A stretch of DNA of 64,000 bases. Source: Rhodovulum tesquicola. Its GTDB lineage: Bacteria > Pseudomonadota > Alphaproteobacteria > Rhodobacterales > Rhodobacteraceae. How positions within the stretch are numbered: position 1 is the stretch's first letter; each line of letters opens with the position of its first letter. Both the position numbers and the translations under genes were made by a program. Below, piece by piece: positions 55,727 to 64,000 of the stretch. The notes beneath the pieces are model-generated. The model saw only the letters and a program-made list of their open reading frames with translations. It was not told the DNA's origin and ran no database searches. The stretch is from the NCBI RefSeq assembly GCF_024128855.1, contig NZ_JAMYDV010000008.1, positions 78,589 through 142,588 on the forward strand, in the 5' to 3' direction.

Positions 55727-57237
55727 TCCGCGGCCTCTTTCTGGGGGATGAAATCCTCGGGGAAGTATTTCAGCGCGCTTTCGACCGGATAGGGCGTGAA
55801 GCCCCCCAGCGCGCAGAGCGAGCCGTCGCGCATGGTTTCGCACAGATCCGCCAGGATCGCGGGCGCCGCCGGGTCGCCCGCGCGGATGCGGTCGATGACC
55901 TCCATGCCGCGCACCGCGCCGATGCGGCAGGGCGTGCAGGTGCCGCAGCTTTCGACCGCGCAGAATTCCATCGCGAAGTGTGCCATCCGCCCCATGTCGG
56001 CGCTGTCGTCGAAGACCACGATCCCGGCATGCCCGATCAGGCCCCCGGCCGCATCGCATTCCTCGTAGCCGAGGGCGGTGCCGAACATCTGCGCCGGGAA
56101 ATAGGCCCCCAGCGGGCCGCCGATCTGCACCGCCTTGACCGGGCGCCCCGAGGCGGTGCCGCCGCAGATATCCTCGATCAGTTCGCGGATCGTCATGCCG
56201 AAGGCGGCCTCGAACAGCCCGCCATGTTTCACGTTGCCCGCGACCTGCAAGGGCACCGTTCCCAGCGACCGGCCCAGGCCGAAGGATTTGTAATGCTCCG
56301 CCCCCTCGGCCAGGATCACCGGGACCGAGGCGAGGCTGATGACGTTGTTGATGACGGTGGGGCGGCCCATGAAGCCCGTGTGGGCGGGCAGGGGCGGTTT
56401 CGCCCGCACCGTGCCGCGCTTGCCCTCCATCGAGTTCAGAAGCGCGGTTTCCTCGCCGCAAACATAAGAGCCCGCGCCGACGCGCAGTTCGATATCGAAG
56501 CCCGCGCCCAGCAGCCCGGCCCCGCGTGCAATTTCAAGCGCGGTGCCGAACGTCCTGATTGCATGGGGATATTCCGAGCGGCAATAGACATAGCCGCGGC
56601 TTGCGCCGACCGCCAGACCGGCAATCGCCATGCCCTCGATCAGGCAGAACGGGTCGCCCTCCATCAGCATCCGGTCGGCGAAGGTGCCGCTGTCGCCCTC
56701 GTCGGCATTGCAGACGATGTATTTCTGCGCGCCCTCGGCCTCCAGCACCGTCTTCCACTTGATCCCCGTCGGGAACCCCGCGCCGCCCCGGCCGCGCAGG
56801 CCGGACTCGGTGACTTCGGCCACGATGTCCGCGGGTGCCATGGTCCGCGCGCGCGCCAGCCCCTTCAGTCCGCCATGGGCGCGATAGGCGCCCAGATCCA
56901 GCGGGTCGATCACGCCGCAGCGGGCAAAGGTCAGCCGCGTCTGGCGGGCAAGGAAGGGGATCGCCTCGACCGGGCCAAGCGCCTTGGGGTGATCGCTGAA
57001 ATCGCTTTCGAAAAGCGCCCCGGTGTCCGAAACCTCAAGCGGGCCGAAACCGTGGCGCACGCTGTCGCGCTCGATCTCGAGCAGCGGTTCCAGCCAGATC
57101 ATTCCGCGCGATCCGGTGCGGACCAGCCGCAACTCGATCCCGCGCGCCCGGGCCTCCGCGGACAGCGCAGCGGCGACCGCGTCGGCGCCAAGGGCCAGCG
57201 CGGCGGCGTCCTGCGGCAGGAATAGCGTCAGGCTCAT
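55723..57237 (-). CDS. fdsB: Formate dehydrogenase beta subunit (NuoF-like, FMN)
   Basis: A 504-residue diaphorase subunit that passes electrons to NAD. An N-terminal thioredoxin-like [2Fe-2S]-type region fused to the NuoF-like domain is suggested by length. NADH/FMN blocks are RGRGGAGFPTGIKWKTV, CNADEGDSGTFADRMLMEGD and GAGSYVCGEETALLNSMEG; the [4Fe-4S] site is ESCGTCTPCRIG. It overlaps fdsG by 4 bases. Confidence 0.96.
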   Translation of the reverse strand: MSLTLFLPQDAAALALGADAVAAALSAEARARGIELRLVRTGSRGMIWLEPLLEIERDSVRHGFGPLEVSDTGALFESDFSDHPKALGPVEAIPFLARQTRLTFARCGVIDPLDLGAYRAHGGLKGLARARTMAPADIVAEVTESGLRGRGGAGFPTGIKWKTVLEAEGAQKYIVCNADEGDSGTFADRMLMEGDPFCLIEGMAIAGLAVGASRGYVYCRSEYPHAIRTFGTALEIARGAGLLGAGFDIELRVGAGSYVCGEETALLNSMEGKRGTVRAKPPLPAHTGFMGRPTVINNVISLASVPVILAEGAEHYKSFGLGRSLGTVPLQVAGNVKHGGLFEAAFGMTIRELIEDICGGTASGRPVKAVQIGGPLGAYFPAQMFGTALGYEECDAAGGLIGHAGIVVFDDSADMGRMAHFAMEFCAVESCGTCTPCRIGAVRGMEVIDRIRAGDPAAPAILADLCETMRDGSLCALGGFTPYPVESALKYFPEDFIPQKEAAE

Positions 57238-57707
57238 CCAATCACCTCGCGGGCCATCCGCTCCAGCCGCTCGGCCGTCGCGCGGGCCACGGGCGTTTCA
57301 TCGACCAGCGCGGCAGGGCCACAGGCGCACAGCCCAAGGCAATAGACCGGCTCCAGCGTCACGGCGCCATCGGCCGTGGTGCCATGCCAGTCAACGCCCA
57401 GCCTTGTGCGCAGGTCCTCGCCCAGCCGATCGGCGCCCATCGCCTGACAGGCTTCGGCGCGGCAGACCTTGAGCATGCGCCGCCCGCCCGGCTCGGTCCG
57501 GAAATCGGGGTAGAAGCTGATGACTCCGTGGATCTCGGCAACGCTCAGGTCCAGTTCCTCGGCCATCGGGACCAGCGTCTCGCGCGGGATGTGGCCCAGC
57601 GCATGCTGCACGGCATGCAGCACCGGCAAGAGCGGTCCGTCCATCCCGGCATGGGCGGCCGCGATCTCGCGCGCCCGCTGGGCGTTGGGGGTCTCCTCCC
57701 GGGTCAT
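57234..57707 (-). CDS. fdsG: Formate dehydrogenase gamma subunit (NuoE-like)
   Basis: A 157-residue [2Fe-2S] subunit. The NuoE-like helical part (LLPVLHAVQHALGHIPRETL, ISFYPDFRTEPGG) precedes the cluster cysteines in VCRAEACQAMGA and YCLGLCACGPAALV. It is the first gene of the fds operon, with GAGGAG before the ATG. The 89-base gap upstream carries a LysR-type operator motif. Confidence 0.95.
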   Translation of the reverse strand: MTREETPNAQRAREIAAAHAGMDGPLLPVLHAVQHALGHIPRETLVPMAEELDLSVAEIHGVISFYPDFRTEPGGRRMLKVCRAEACQAMGADRLGEDLRTRLGVDWHGTTADGAVTLEPVYCLGLCACGPAALVDETPVARATAERLERMAREVIG

Positions 57708-57781
57708 TCGCGCTCTCCTCTTCGCATGCGATAGTGTGCCAAAGCGGGGCGCGGCGGATCAATGCCGGGTATTCGTCGGTC

Positions 57782-57798
57782 GATAGGATTTTTCTATC
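57782..57798. promoter_or_regulatory. LysR-type operator GATAG-N7-CTATC upstream of fdsG
   Basis: A perfect 5-bp dyad with a T-N11-A core (T57784, A57796), next to the stop of the LysR gene and about 75-90 bases upstream of fdsG. It is the expected binding-site shape for the adjacent LysR protein controlling fds. Confidence 0.65.
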
Positions 57799-58678
57799 AG
57801 AACTGCGTCCGTCGCGCGGCATCAAGCAGGGCAGCCAGAACCGGCGTGTGGGGTTCGCGATGTGGCGCGACAAGGCCCACCTGATGCTCGGCCTCGGGCT
57901 GGGTCAGCGGCAGTGCGACCAGCCCGCCGCCATCCAGAAAGGGCGCGACGCTGCGCCGGGGCAGGATCGTCGCCCAGCCGCCCGACTGGACATGGGCGAT
58001 CAGCGTGATGATCGAGTTCGACTCGAGCCGCGGCCGCAGGGCGACCCCTGCCTCGGCCATGTGGCGGTCGACGATCCGGCGGTTCTGCATGTCGGGCGTC
58101 AGCAGGCACAGCGCCAGCCCCGCGGCCTCGGCCCATGTCAGCGCGCGGCGCCTTGCCAGCGGATCGTCGGCGCGGATCACGAGGTTGTAATGCTCGGTAT
58201 ACAGCGGCAGGGTCGTGACCCGGCCCAACGGCTCGTTGTCCAGATAGGTGATCCCGGCGTCGATCTGTAGATCGTCAAGCATCTGCAGGATCTCGGCCGA
58301 ATTGCGCGAAAGCACCGTCAGCCGCAACCCCAGGTGGCGCGTGGTCAGCGGCTGGGTCAGGGCGCTGACGGCGGCCAGCGCGGTGGGGATCGCGGCAATG
58401 CGCAGATCGCCCGAGAGCCCCTGCTTGACCGCGCGCATTTCCTCGCGCAGCGCACGGGTATCGGCCACGATGGTCCGCGCGCGTTCCAGCACCCGCGCGC
58501 CTTCGGGCGTCAGCCCGCCATAGCGCGAGCCGCGCCAGACCAGCATCACGCCCAGTTGTTCCTCAAGCTGCTTGATCGCGGCCGACAGCGTGGGCTGGGT
58601 CACGCCGCAGCTTTCCGCCGCCCGGCCGAAATGCTTCTCGCGCGCCAGCGCGATGAACATCTCGAGCTTGTCGATCAT
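57797..58678 (-). CDS. fdsR: LysR-family regulator, probably of the fds operon
   Basis: A 293-residue LysR protein with HTH (LEMFIALAREKHFGRAAESC, TQPTLSAAIKQLEEQLG) and an effector domain with Rossmann-like halves (LRIAAIPTALAAVSAL, GITYLDNEP). It is upstream of and in the same direction as fdsG, with a T-N11-A site between them. FdsR of Cupriavidus controls formate dehydrogenase in this way; here the role is inferred from position. Confidence 0.85.
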   Translation of the reverse strand: MIDKLEMFIALAREKHFGRAAESCGVTQPTLSAAIKQLEEQLGVMLVWRGSRYGGLTPEGARVLERARTIVADTRALREEMRAVKQGLSGDLRIAAIPTALAAVSALTQPLTTRHLGLRLTVLSRNSAEILQMLDDLQIDAGITYLDNEPLGRVTTLPLYTEHYNLVIRADDPLARRRALTWAEAAGLALCLLTPDMQNRRIVDRHMAEAGVALRPRLESNSIITLIAHVQSGGWATILPRRSVAPFLDGGGLVALPLTQPEAEHQVGLVAPHREPHTPVLAALLDAARRTQF

Positions 58679-58713
58679 CGGATTGCCCTCTGGCCGCGCC
58701 GCTATGCCCGGGC

Positions 58714-59724
58714 TCAGCCGCCCGTATGGCTCATGTGTCGCGAGACCTGTCCATCGGGGCGCTGGCGGGAATAGTCGAAATCATGCCCCTTGGGCTTCTG
58801 GCCGATGGCGGCGCGGATGGCCGTGACCAGCGGCGCGTCGTCTTGGGGATGCGCCCGCAGCGGCGCCCGCAGATCGGCGCGATCCTCCTGGCCGAGGCAC
58901 ATGAACAACTCGCCCGTGCAGGTCAGCCGTACCCGGTTGCAGCTTTCGCAGAAATTGTGGCTGAGCGGGGTGATGAAGCCGATCTTCTGCCCCGTCTCCT
59001 CGATCCGCACATAGCGCGCGGGCCCGCCCGAGCGTTCGGCAAGGTCCAGCGTGGTGAAGCGTTCCTCCAGCCGCGCGCGGACATCGCGCACCGACCAGAA
59101 TTGCCCGACCCGGTCCTCGTTGCCCAGATCGCCCATCGGCATGACCTCGATGAAGGTCAGGTCCATGTCCCGGGCGGCGCACCAGTCGACAAGGGGGAAC
59201 AATTCGTCCTCGTTGAACCCCTTGAGCGCGACGGTGTTGATCTTGACCCTCAGCCCCGCCGCCTGAGCCGCGTCGATCCCGCGCAGCACCTGGGTCAGCT
59301 TGCCCCAGCGGGTGACGCGGGCGAACTTGTCGGCGTCCAGCGTATCGAGGCTGACATTCACCCGGCGCACGCCCGCCGCCGCCAGATCCCCGGCGAAGCG
59401 TTCCAGTTGCGAGCCATTGGTGGTCAGCGTCAGCTCGTCCAGCGCGCCGGTTTCCAGGTGACGCCCCATCGCGCGAAAAAAGGTCAGGATATCGCGCCGC
59501 ACCAGCGGTTCGCCCCCCGTGACGCGCAGCTTGCGCACGCCAAGCCCGACAAAGGCCGAGCAGAGCCGGTCCAGTTCCTCGAGCGTCAGCAGGTCCCGCT
59601 TGGGCAGGAAGGTCATGTTTTCCGCCATGCAATAGACACAGCGGAAGTCGCAGCGGTCGGTGACCGACACGCGCAGATAGGTGATCGCGCGGGCGAAAGG
59701 ATCAATAAGTTTCGGCTCTCCCAT
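58714..59724 (-). CDS. moaA: GTP 3',8-cyclase MoaA
   Basis: A 336-residue radical SAM enzyme of molybdenum cofactor synthesis. The SAM cluster is C25-x3-C29-x2-C32 (CDFRCVYCM); the C-terminal cluster is in [19 protein letters not shown]. The chain ends GG, needed for the MoaA-MoaC reaction. The start [10 protein letters not shown] at 59724 matches family length; an ATG 8 codons upstream also fits. It supplies the cofactor that FdsA needs. Confidence 0.95.
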   Translation of the reverse strand: MGEPKLIDPFARAITYLRVSVTDRCDFRCVYCMAENMTFLPKRDLLTLEELDRLCSAFVGLGVRKLRVTGGEPLVRRDILTFFRAMGRHLETGALDELTLTTNGSQLERFAGDLAAAGVRRVNVSLDTLDADKFARVTRWGKLTQVLRGIDAAQAAGLRVKINTVALKGFNEDELFPLVDWCAARDMDLTFIEVMPMGDLGNEDRVGQFWSVRDVRARLEERFTTLDLAERSGGPARYVRIEETGQKIGFITPLSHNFCESCNRVRLTCTGELFMCLGQEDRADLRAPLRAHPQDDAPLVTAIRAAIGQKPKGHDFDYSRQRPDGQVSRHMSHTGG

Positions 59725-59823
59725 GAGTGTGAAGGTAAGCGCGGCCATGGCTTGCGGCAAGCGTCTTTCGGACGGGTCGGCAAGCGGCTAGGCTGGGGCG
59801 CAACGACAGGGGAGGCAGGCAGG

Positions 59824-60285
59824 ATGAGAAGAACCGCGGGTCTGTGTCTGGTGCTGGCGCTGGGGGCCTGCGCGGCGGTTCCGAAGGGCGGGCCGGAGCC
59901 CGTTCCGGCCGAGCCTGCCGTGCCGGTTGCAGCTGTCCGCCCGCCGCCGCCGCAGGCGCGCACCGCCGAGGAGTTCGACACGACGACGCCCGCCCAGCGC
60001 GAAGCGGCGCGCGCTGCCCCGCGCGGGGGCGATGCCCGGCTGGGGCTCAGCGTGGCCAGCCTTGGCGATCCGACCGATCCGGGGTTCTGGGCGGTGACGC
60101 CGCTGGTCACGCGGGTGCGGCCGGGCCGGCTGGTCGATCCGGTGACGGGGATCAGCGTGCAGGTGGAACTGCGCCCGCGCGATGCCGCCCCGGGTGCGGG
60201 CACGCTGGTGTCGCTGCCGGCGATGCGGGCGCTGGGCGTGCCGCTGACCGCGCTACGCGAGATCGCGATCCATGCCGCGCAATGA
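59824..60285 (+). CDS. Putative lipoprotein
   Basis: A 153-residue protein with a lipobox LALGAC (Cys16) after a short signal, a Pro/Ala-rich linker and a small C-terminal domain (FWAVTPLVTRVRPGRLVDPV, then TLVSLPAMRALGVPLTALRE). I do not recognise a function; the family is common in Rhodobacteraceae. It overlaps the possible first start of the synthetase gene. Confidence 0.75.
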   Translation: MRRTAGLCLVLALGACAAVPKGGPEPVPAEPAVPVAAVRPPPPQARTAEEFDTTTPAQREAARAAPRGGDARLGLSVASLGDPTDPGFWAVTPLVTRVRPGRLVDPVTGISVQVELRPRDAAPGAGTLVSLPAMRALGVPLTALREIAIHAAQ

Positions 60286-60289
60286 TCCG

Positions 60290-61894
60290 ATGAGCGACCG
60301 AAGGCTTCTGCCCGACCAGCGCGACTGGGACGCGATGCGCGCTTGGTTCCGCTGGCCCGTGCCAGAGCGGTTCAACATCGCGCGCGCCTGCTGCGACGAC
60401 TGGGCCGAACGCGACCCCGGCCGCGTGGCGGTGTTCGACGCCTCGGATGGCGACCGGGAATGGAGCTATGGCGCGCTCAGGGATGCCTCGGACCGGCTGG
60501 CCAGCGTGATGGCGGCCTCGGGCGTGGGGCCGGGCGACCGGGTGGCGGTGCTGCTGGCGCAATCGCCTGCGGTTCTGGTCGCGCATTTCGCCGCGATGAA
60601 GCTGGGCGCCATCGTGCTGCCGCTGTTCACGCTGTTCGGGCCGGACGCGCTGGAATACCGTCTGGCCGATAGCGGCGCGCGGCTGGCCGTGACCGATGCC
60701 GAGGGCGCGGCCAAGCTGGCCGCCCTGCGCGACCGGCTGCCCGATCTGGCGCATGTGCTGTCCGTCGATGGCGGTCCCGCCCGCGATCTGTGGGCCGAGA
60801 TCGCCGCCGCCCCGCCGATCGCTGCCCCGCGCGACACGCTGGCCGAGGATCCGGCGGTGCTGATCTACACCTCGGGCACGACCGGCCCGCCCAAGGGCGC
60901 GCTGCATGCCCATCGCTTCCTGATCGGGCATCTGCCATCGATCGAGCTGCACCATCGCGGCTTTCCCCGGCCCGGCGATTGCGGCTGGACGCCCGCGGAC
61001 TGGGCCTGGATCGGCGGGCTGATGGATATGGCGATGCCCTGCCTTTACTACGGCGTGCCGCTGGTGGCCTGCCGGATGCGCAAGTTCGACGCGGCCGAGG
61101 CATGGGCGCTGATCGACCGGCTGAAGGTGCGCAACCTGTTCCTGCCGCCCACCGCGCTGAAGCTGATGCGCCAGGCGCCAGTGCCGCCGGGGGTGCGCCT
61201 GCGCAGCGTCGGCTCGGGCGGCGAGAGCCTTGGGCCCGATCTTCTGGCCTGGGGGCGGCAGGCGCTGGGGCTGGAGATCTGCGAGTTCTACGGCCAGACC
61301 GAGTGCAACCTTGTCGTCACCTGCGTGCCCGAATTGATGACCGCGCCGCCGGGCGCGATGGGCCGCGCGACACCCGGTTTCGATGTCGCGATCATCGGGG
61401 CGGACGGGGCGCCCTTGCCGCCGGGCGACGTGGGCGAGATCGCGGTGCGCCGGGGGGCGGCCTCGATGTTCCTGGGCTATTGGGGCCTGCCCGACAAGAC
61501 GGCGGCGAAATTCTCGGGCGAGTGGATGCGGACGGGCGATCTGGGGATCTGCGACGCGGGCGGCCATTTCACCTATGTCTCGCGCGATGATGACGTGATC
61601 ACCTCGGCGGGCTACCGGATCGGGCCGACCGAGATCGAGACCTGCCTGACGGGCCATCCCGACGTGGTGATGGCCGCCGTGGTGGGCGAACCCGACCCGG
61701 TGCGAACCGAGATCGTCGTGGCCCATGTGGTGCTGCGCGCGGGCGCGGAATGGGAAGGGCTGGCCGAGGCGCTGATCCAGCGCGTCCGCGACCAGGTCAG
61801 CCCCCATGTCGCCCCGCGCAAGGTGATCCGGGCCGACAGCCTGCCGATGACGGCGACGGGCAAGATCATGCGCCGGGCGCTGCGCGGCGGGTAG
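60290..61894 (+). CDS. Acyl-CoA synthetase (AMP-forming)
   Basis: A 534-residue ANL-family enzyme. It carries AMP-binding motif [16 protein letters not shown], the YGQTECNLV block, [10 protein letters not shown], the hinge region [10 protein letters not shown] and the C-terminal [14 protein letters not shown] with the catalytic Lys. It activates a carboxylic acid to its CoA thioester; the region is closest to acetyl/propionyl or medium-chain types. MSDRR at 60290 is used; an in-frame ATG at 60272 overlaps the lipoprotein stop. Confidence 0.9.
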   Translation: MSDRRLLPDQRDWDAMRAWFRWPVPERFNIARACCDDWAERDPGRVAVFDASDGDREWSYGALRDASDRLASVMAASGVGPGDRVAVLLAQSPAVLVAHFAAMKLGAIVLPLFTLFGPDALEYRLADSGARLAVTDAEGAAKLAALRDRLPDLAHVLSVDGGPARDLWAEIAAAPPIAAPRDTLAEDPAVLIYTSGTTGPPKGALHAHRFLIGHLPSIELHHRGFPRPGDCGWTPADWAWIGGLMDMAMPCLYYGVPLVACRMRKFDAAEAWALIDRLKVRNLFLPPTALKLMRQAPVPPGVRLRSVGSGGESLGPDLLAWGRQALGLEICEFYGQTECNLVVTCVPELMTAPPGAMGRATPGFDVAIIGADGAPLPPGDVGEIAVRRGAASMFLGYWGLPDKTAAKFSGEWMRTGDLGICDAGGHFTYVSRDDDVITSAGYRIGPTEIETCLTGHPDVVMAAVVGEPDPVRTEIVVAHVVLRAGAEWEGLAEALIQRVRDQVSPHVAPRKVIRADSLPMTATGKIMRRALRGG

Positions 61895-61974
61895 GGGGCT
61901 GCGACCCGATCCGGCGTTTTCAATCCGGCCCATCTGGGCTAAGCAGAGCACCACCTTTCGAAACAGGGGACCCG

Positions 61975-62670
61975 ATGTCCGTCTCGATGCTGTCCACCTT
62001 CGTCAAGCCCATGCATCCCGAGGGCCTGAAATTCGTCGCCATCGGGCTTGCGGTCACGCTGGTCGCCTTTCTGATCTGGGCACCGCTGGGTTGGGTCTGT
62101 GCGGGGCTGACCGTGTGGGTCTATTACTTCTTCCGCGATCCGGTGCGCGTCGTGCCCGACCGGCCGGGCGTCATGGTTTCGCCCGCCGATGGGCTGGTCT
62201 CGCTGATGGGGCCCGCCATGCCGCCCGCCGAGCTGGATCTGGGCGATGCACCGATGATGCGGATCTGCGTCTTTATGTCGGTCTTCAACTGCCATGTGAA
62301 CCGTCTGCCCGCGGCGGGGCGGATCACCAAGGTCGCCTATCGGCCGGGCAAGTTCCTGAACGCCTCGCTCAACAAGGCGTCCGAGGACAACGAGCGCAAT
62401 GGGCTGGCCGTGGAAATGGCCGATGGCCGGCGCTACGGCGTGGTGCAAATCGCGGGGCTGGTGGCGCGGCGCATCCTGTGCTGGAGCACGGCGGGCCAGA
62501 ACCTTGCCACTGGCGAGCGGTTCGGGCTGATCCGCTTCGGCTCGCGGCTGGACATCTACCTGCCCGAGGACGCGGTGCCGCTGGTCTCGCTTGGCCAGAC
62601 CATGGTGGCGGGCGAGACGGTGATCGCCGATCTGGGCGGCATGAATGCGGCGGGGGCCCGGGGCGCATGA
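61975..62670 (+). CDS. psd: Phosphatidylserine decarboxylase
   Basis: A 231-residue short (PSD-A) enzyme giving phosphatidylethanolamine. It has an N-terminal membrane helix. The self-cleavage site is the Gly-Ser at 189-190 in [15 protein letters not shown], producing the pyruvoyl group. Blocks [13 protein letters not shown] and [10 protein letters not shown] are family features. It overlaps pssA by 4 bases. Confidence 0.95.
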   Translation: MSVSMLSTFVKPMHPEGLKFVAIGLAVTLVAFLIWAPLGWVCAGLTVWVYYFFRDPVRVVPDRPGVMVSPADGLVSLMGPAMPPAELDLGDAPMMRICVFMSVFNCHVNRLPAAGRITKVAYRPGKFLNASLNKASEDNERNGLAVEMADGRRYGVVQIAGLVARRILCWSTAGQNLATGERFGLIRFGSRLDIYLPEDAVPLVSLGQTMVAGETVIADLGGMNAAGARGA

Positions 62671-63425
62671 AACGCTTCAACACGCGCAGTCCCGACAATG
62701 GCGAGCGCGTGCCCTTCCTGCAACTCGTGCCCAACATGGTCACGCTGGCCGGGATGTGCCTTGGCCTGACCTCGATCCGCTTCGCGATGGACGAACGCTT
62801 TGCAACGGCGGTGTTCCTGATCCTGCTGGCCGCGGTGATCGACGGGCTGGACGGGCTGATCGCGCGGCGGCTTCAGGCGACCTCGGAAATCGGCGCGCAG
62901 CTTGATTCGCTGTCGGATTTCCTGTGCTTCGGGGTCGCGCCGGGGGTGCTGATCTATCATTACCTGCTGACGCCCGCGGGTGGGATCGGCTGGATCTTCG
63001 TGCTGATCTTCGCCGCCGCGACCTGTCTCAGGCTGGCGCGGTTCAACGTGATGTCGGGCAAGCCGCAGGAAGACGACAAGTCGAGCCCCTATTTCCTGGG
63101 CGTGCCGGCGCCCGCGGGGGCGATGCTGGGGCTTCTGCCCGCCTTTGCCACGCTGTCGGGCGTGGTCGATCTCCGCGAGGCGCCGCTTGTCGTGGCGCTC
63201 TGGCTGGGGATCGTCGGGCTTCTGATGATCTCCAAGCTGAAGACGCTGTCACCCAAGGCGATCCGGGTGCCGCGCCGCCTGATCGGGCCGATGATGTTCG
63301 CCACCGTGATCGGGATCGGGCTTGGCTTCTCGCGGCCCTGGCTGTTCTTTCTGGCGCTTGATCTGGTCTATCTGGGGCTGGTGATTCAGAGCCTCGTCAA
63401 GGCGCGCTGGCGGCTGTTCGGCTGA
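62667..63425 (+). CDS. pssA: CDP-diacylglycerol--serine O-phosphatidyltransferase
   Basis: A 252-residue membrane enzyme making phosphatidylserine, the substrate of Psd. The CDP-alcohol signature is complete and canonical: D62-G63-x2-A66-R67-x8-G76-x3-D80-x3-D84. About seven helices follow. The psd-pssA pair is the usual order in alphaproteobacteria. Confidence 0.96.
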   Translation: MKRFNTRSPDNGERVPFLQLVPNMVTLAGMCLGLTSIRFAMDERFATAVFLILLAAVIDGLDGLIARRLQATSEIGAQLDSLSDFLCFGVAPGVLIYHYLLTPAGGIGWIFVLIFAAATCLRLARFNVMSGKPQEDDKSSPYFLGVPAPAGAMLGLLPAFATLSGVVDLREAPLVVALWLGIVGLLMISKLKTLSPKAIRVPRRLIGPMMFATVIGIGLGFSRPWLFFLALDLVYLGLVIQSLVKARWRLFG

Positions 63426-63430
63426 GGCCG

Positions 63431-63875
63431 TCAATCCAGCAGCCGCGCCGCGCTGCGCCGGGCGAAGGGCATCATCCGCCCGCCATGCGTATCGAGAAAG
63501 GTCCGCACCCTGTCGGGATCGCGTTTCGACAGCGCGCAGAGCCACGCGGCCAGGACCTTCTGGATCTGCCGCTCGCCGTCGCCTGCGTAGTCTTCCGCCC
63601 ACCCCAGCACCCGCTCGCGCACCGCGCGCTCTGCGGGTTTCGGGTCGCGCTGGCGGGTCCAGGGGAGCGTCATCAGGAGCGCCGCATGTCGCGTCCAGAC
63701 CTGATCCGAGCGGGTCCATCCCTCGACCTCCTCCAGCCGTGATGGATCGGCCACCACACGCTTCTGCCCGGTGATCGCGGCCTGCTCGGTGATGGCCAGC
63801 GTGTCGAAGCCAGGCACCCAGGATACGATCAGTCGCCAAGCGCCCGAATCGTCCGGCCTTATGCGTGCCTGCGCC
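63431..63875 (-). pseudogene. DNA-alkylation-repair (AlkD-like) gene truncated by IS66 insertion
   Basis: The C-terminal about 148 codons of a HEAT-like DNA alkylation repair family protein: RLEEVEGWTRSDQVWTRHAA, RQIQKVLAAWLCALSKRDP and RTFLDTHGGRMMPFARRSAA. The frame stays open upstream of the first start-like codon (GTG at 63817) to 63875, where a transposon end begins, so the 5' part is displaced or lost. The helical repeat family binds alkylated DNA; this remnant is probably inactive. Confidence 0.75.
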
Positions 63876-64000
63876 GTAAGCGCAGCCTGACCACCCTTCG
63901 GCTTGCCGCGTGACTATTCAGCGAAGTTCCAGGGCATAAGCTCGGCGATATCGCTCTGCATGTGCTGGTCGAGGATCTTGCGGAGGGTTGCCGCGATATA
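63876..64000. mobile_element. IS66-family element, right part (runs off window)
   Basis: The element end starts at GTAAGCGCAGCCTGACC (63876), which fits the GTAAGCG-type terminal repeat of IS66 elements. A transposase C-terminus lies just inside it on the minus strand. The other end and the target duplication are outside the window. Confidence 0.7.
63914..64000 (-). CDS. IS66-type transposase, C-terminal end (partial)
   Basis: The last 28 codons of a transposase reading off the right edge: IAATLRKILDQHMQSDIAEL, then MPWNFAE and TAG. The D-I-x-E-L-M-P-W-N ending resembles the C-terminus of IS66 transposases (usual form DELLPWR). The assignment rests on this tail plus the terminal repeat. Confidence 0.6.
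   Translation of the reverse strand, partial: YIAATLRKILDQHMQSDIAELMPWNFAE

Noticed and set aside
53030..55792. A 920-codon plus-strand frame opposite fdsA
   Set aside because: Antisense shadow of a fully motif-supported molybdopterin subunit; no domain or ribosome site.
57708..57740. TTGGCAC-ACTATC-GCA resembling a sigma54 promoter before fdsG
   Set aside because: The GG to GC distance is 11 rather than the required 12 bases.

Overview
The window is a gene-dense, high-GC stretch of alphaproteobacterial chromosome. The best taxonomic guess is order Rhodobacterales, family Rhodobacteraceae; I cannot name the genus. The evidence is the gene set and its order: acnA beside a DUF1223 gene, a form II cbb operon with divergent cbbR, fdsGBA-fdhD-fdsD, and lptFGD-surA-pdxA-rsmA. 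The wording of many proteins is also typical of that family. No photosynthesis, rRNA, tRNA, phage or CRISPR genes were found. Almost everything is chromosomal core, plus one transposon edge at the far right.

Layout. 1-11.7 kb: the 5' end of acnA, a secreted DUF1223 protein, a lipid A-type acyltransferase, an orphan FliG-like protein, purB, DUF6314-bioY, a heme-dependent N-demethylase-family gene, a CDP-alcohol phosphotransferase, tyrS divergent from anmK, a DUF985 cupin, and two tandem small paralogs preceded by two PhaR-like boxes. 11.7-24 kb: eno, an EamA exporter, fur/mur, selO, a nucleoside hydrolase, an iron-binding ABC protein with a clear promoter, mazG, speB with a DUF1499 gene, prfA-prmC and a DUF4167 gene. 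23.3-31.4 kb (minus): lptF-lptG-lptD-surA-pdxA-(membrane protein)-rsmA, an outer-membrane biogenesis operon, with pepA divergent.

33-43.5 kb (minus): a Calvin-cycle operon, cbbF-cbbP-cbbT-gap-pgk-cbbA-cbbM-rpe, with divergent cbbR. It encodes a form II RuBisCO, phosphoribulokinase and most regeneration enzymes. The pgk copy lacks both lysines of the usual nucleotide-site motif. 43.5-46.5 kb: copA-cueR behind a CueR-type promoter with a long spacer. 46.5-51.8 kb: a cobalamin riboswitch followed by btuCDF-like genes, exbB, two exbD and tonB, all overlapping or nearly touching. This looks like a vitamin B12 uptake and Ton-motor operon; one ExbD has Asn where the proton-carrying Asp normally sits. 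51.8-58.7 kb (minus): an NAD-dependent formate dehydrogenase operon, fdsG-fdsB-fdsA-fdhD-fdsD, with a LysR gene upstream.

58.7-64 kb: moaA (molybdenum cofactor), a lipoprotein, an acyl-CoA synthetase, psd-pssA (phosphatidylethanolamine synthesis), and a DNA-alkylation-repair gene cut by an IS66-family element that runs off the window. Functionally the segment links formate oxidation (NADH plus CO2) with CO2 fixation, plus envelope biogenesis and metal/cofactor homeostasis. The most notable signals are the Asp/Asn ExbD pair in the B12 operon, the divergent Calvin-operon pgk, the small paralog pair with PhaR-like boxes, the orphan FliG with altered motor residues, and a T-N11-A operator upstream of the fds genes.
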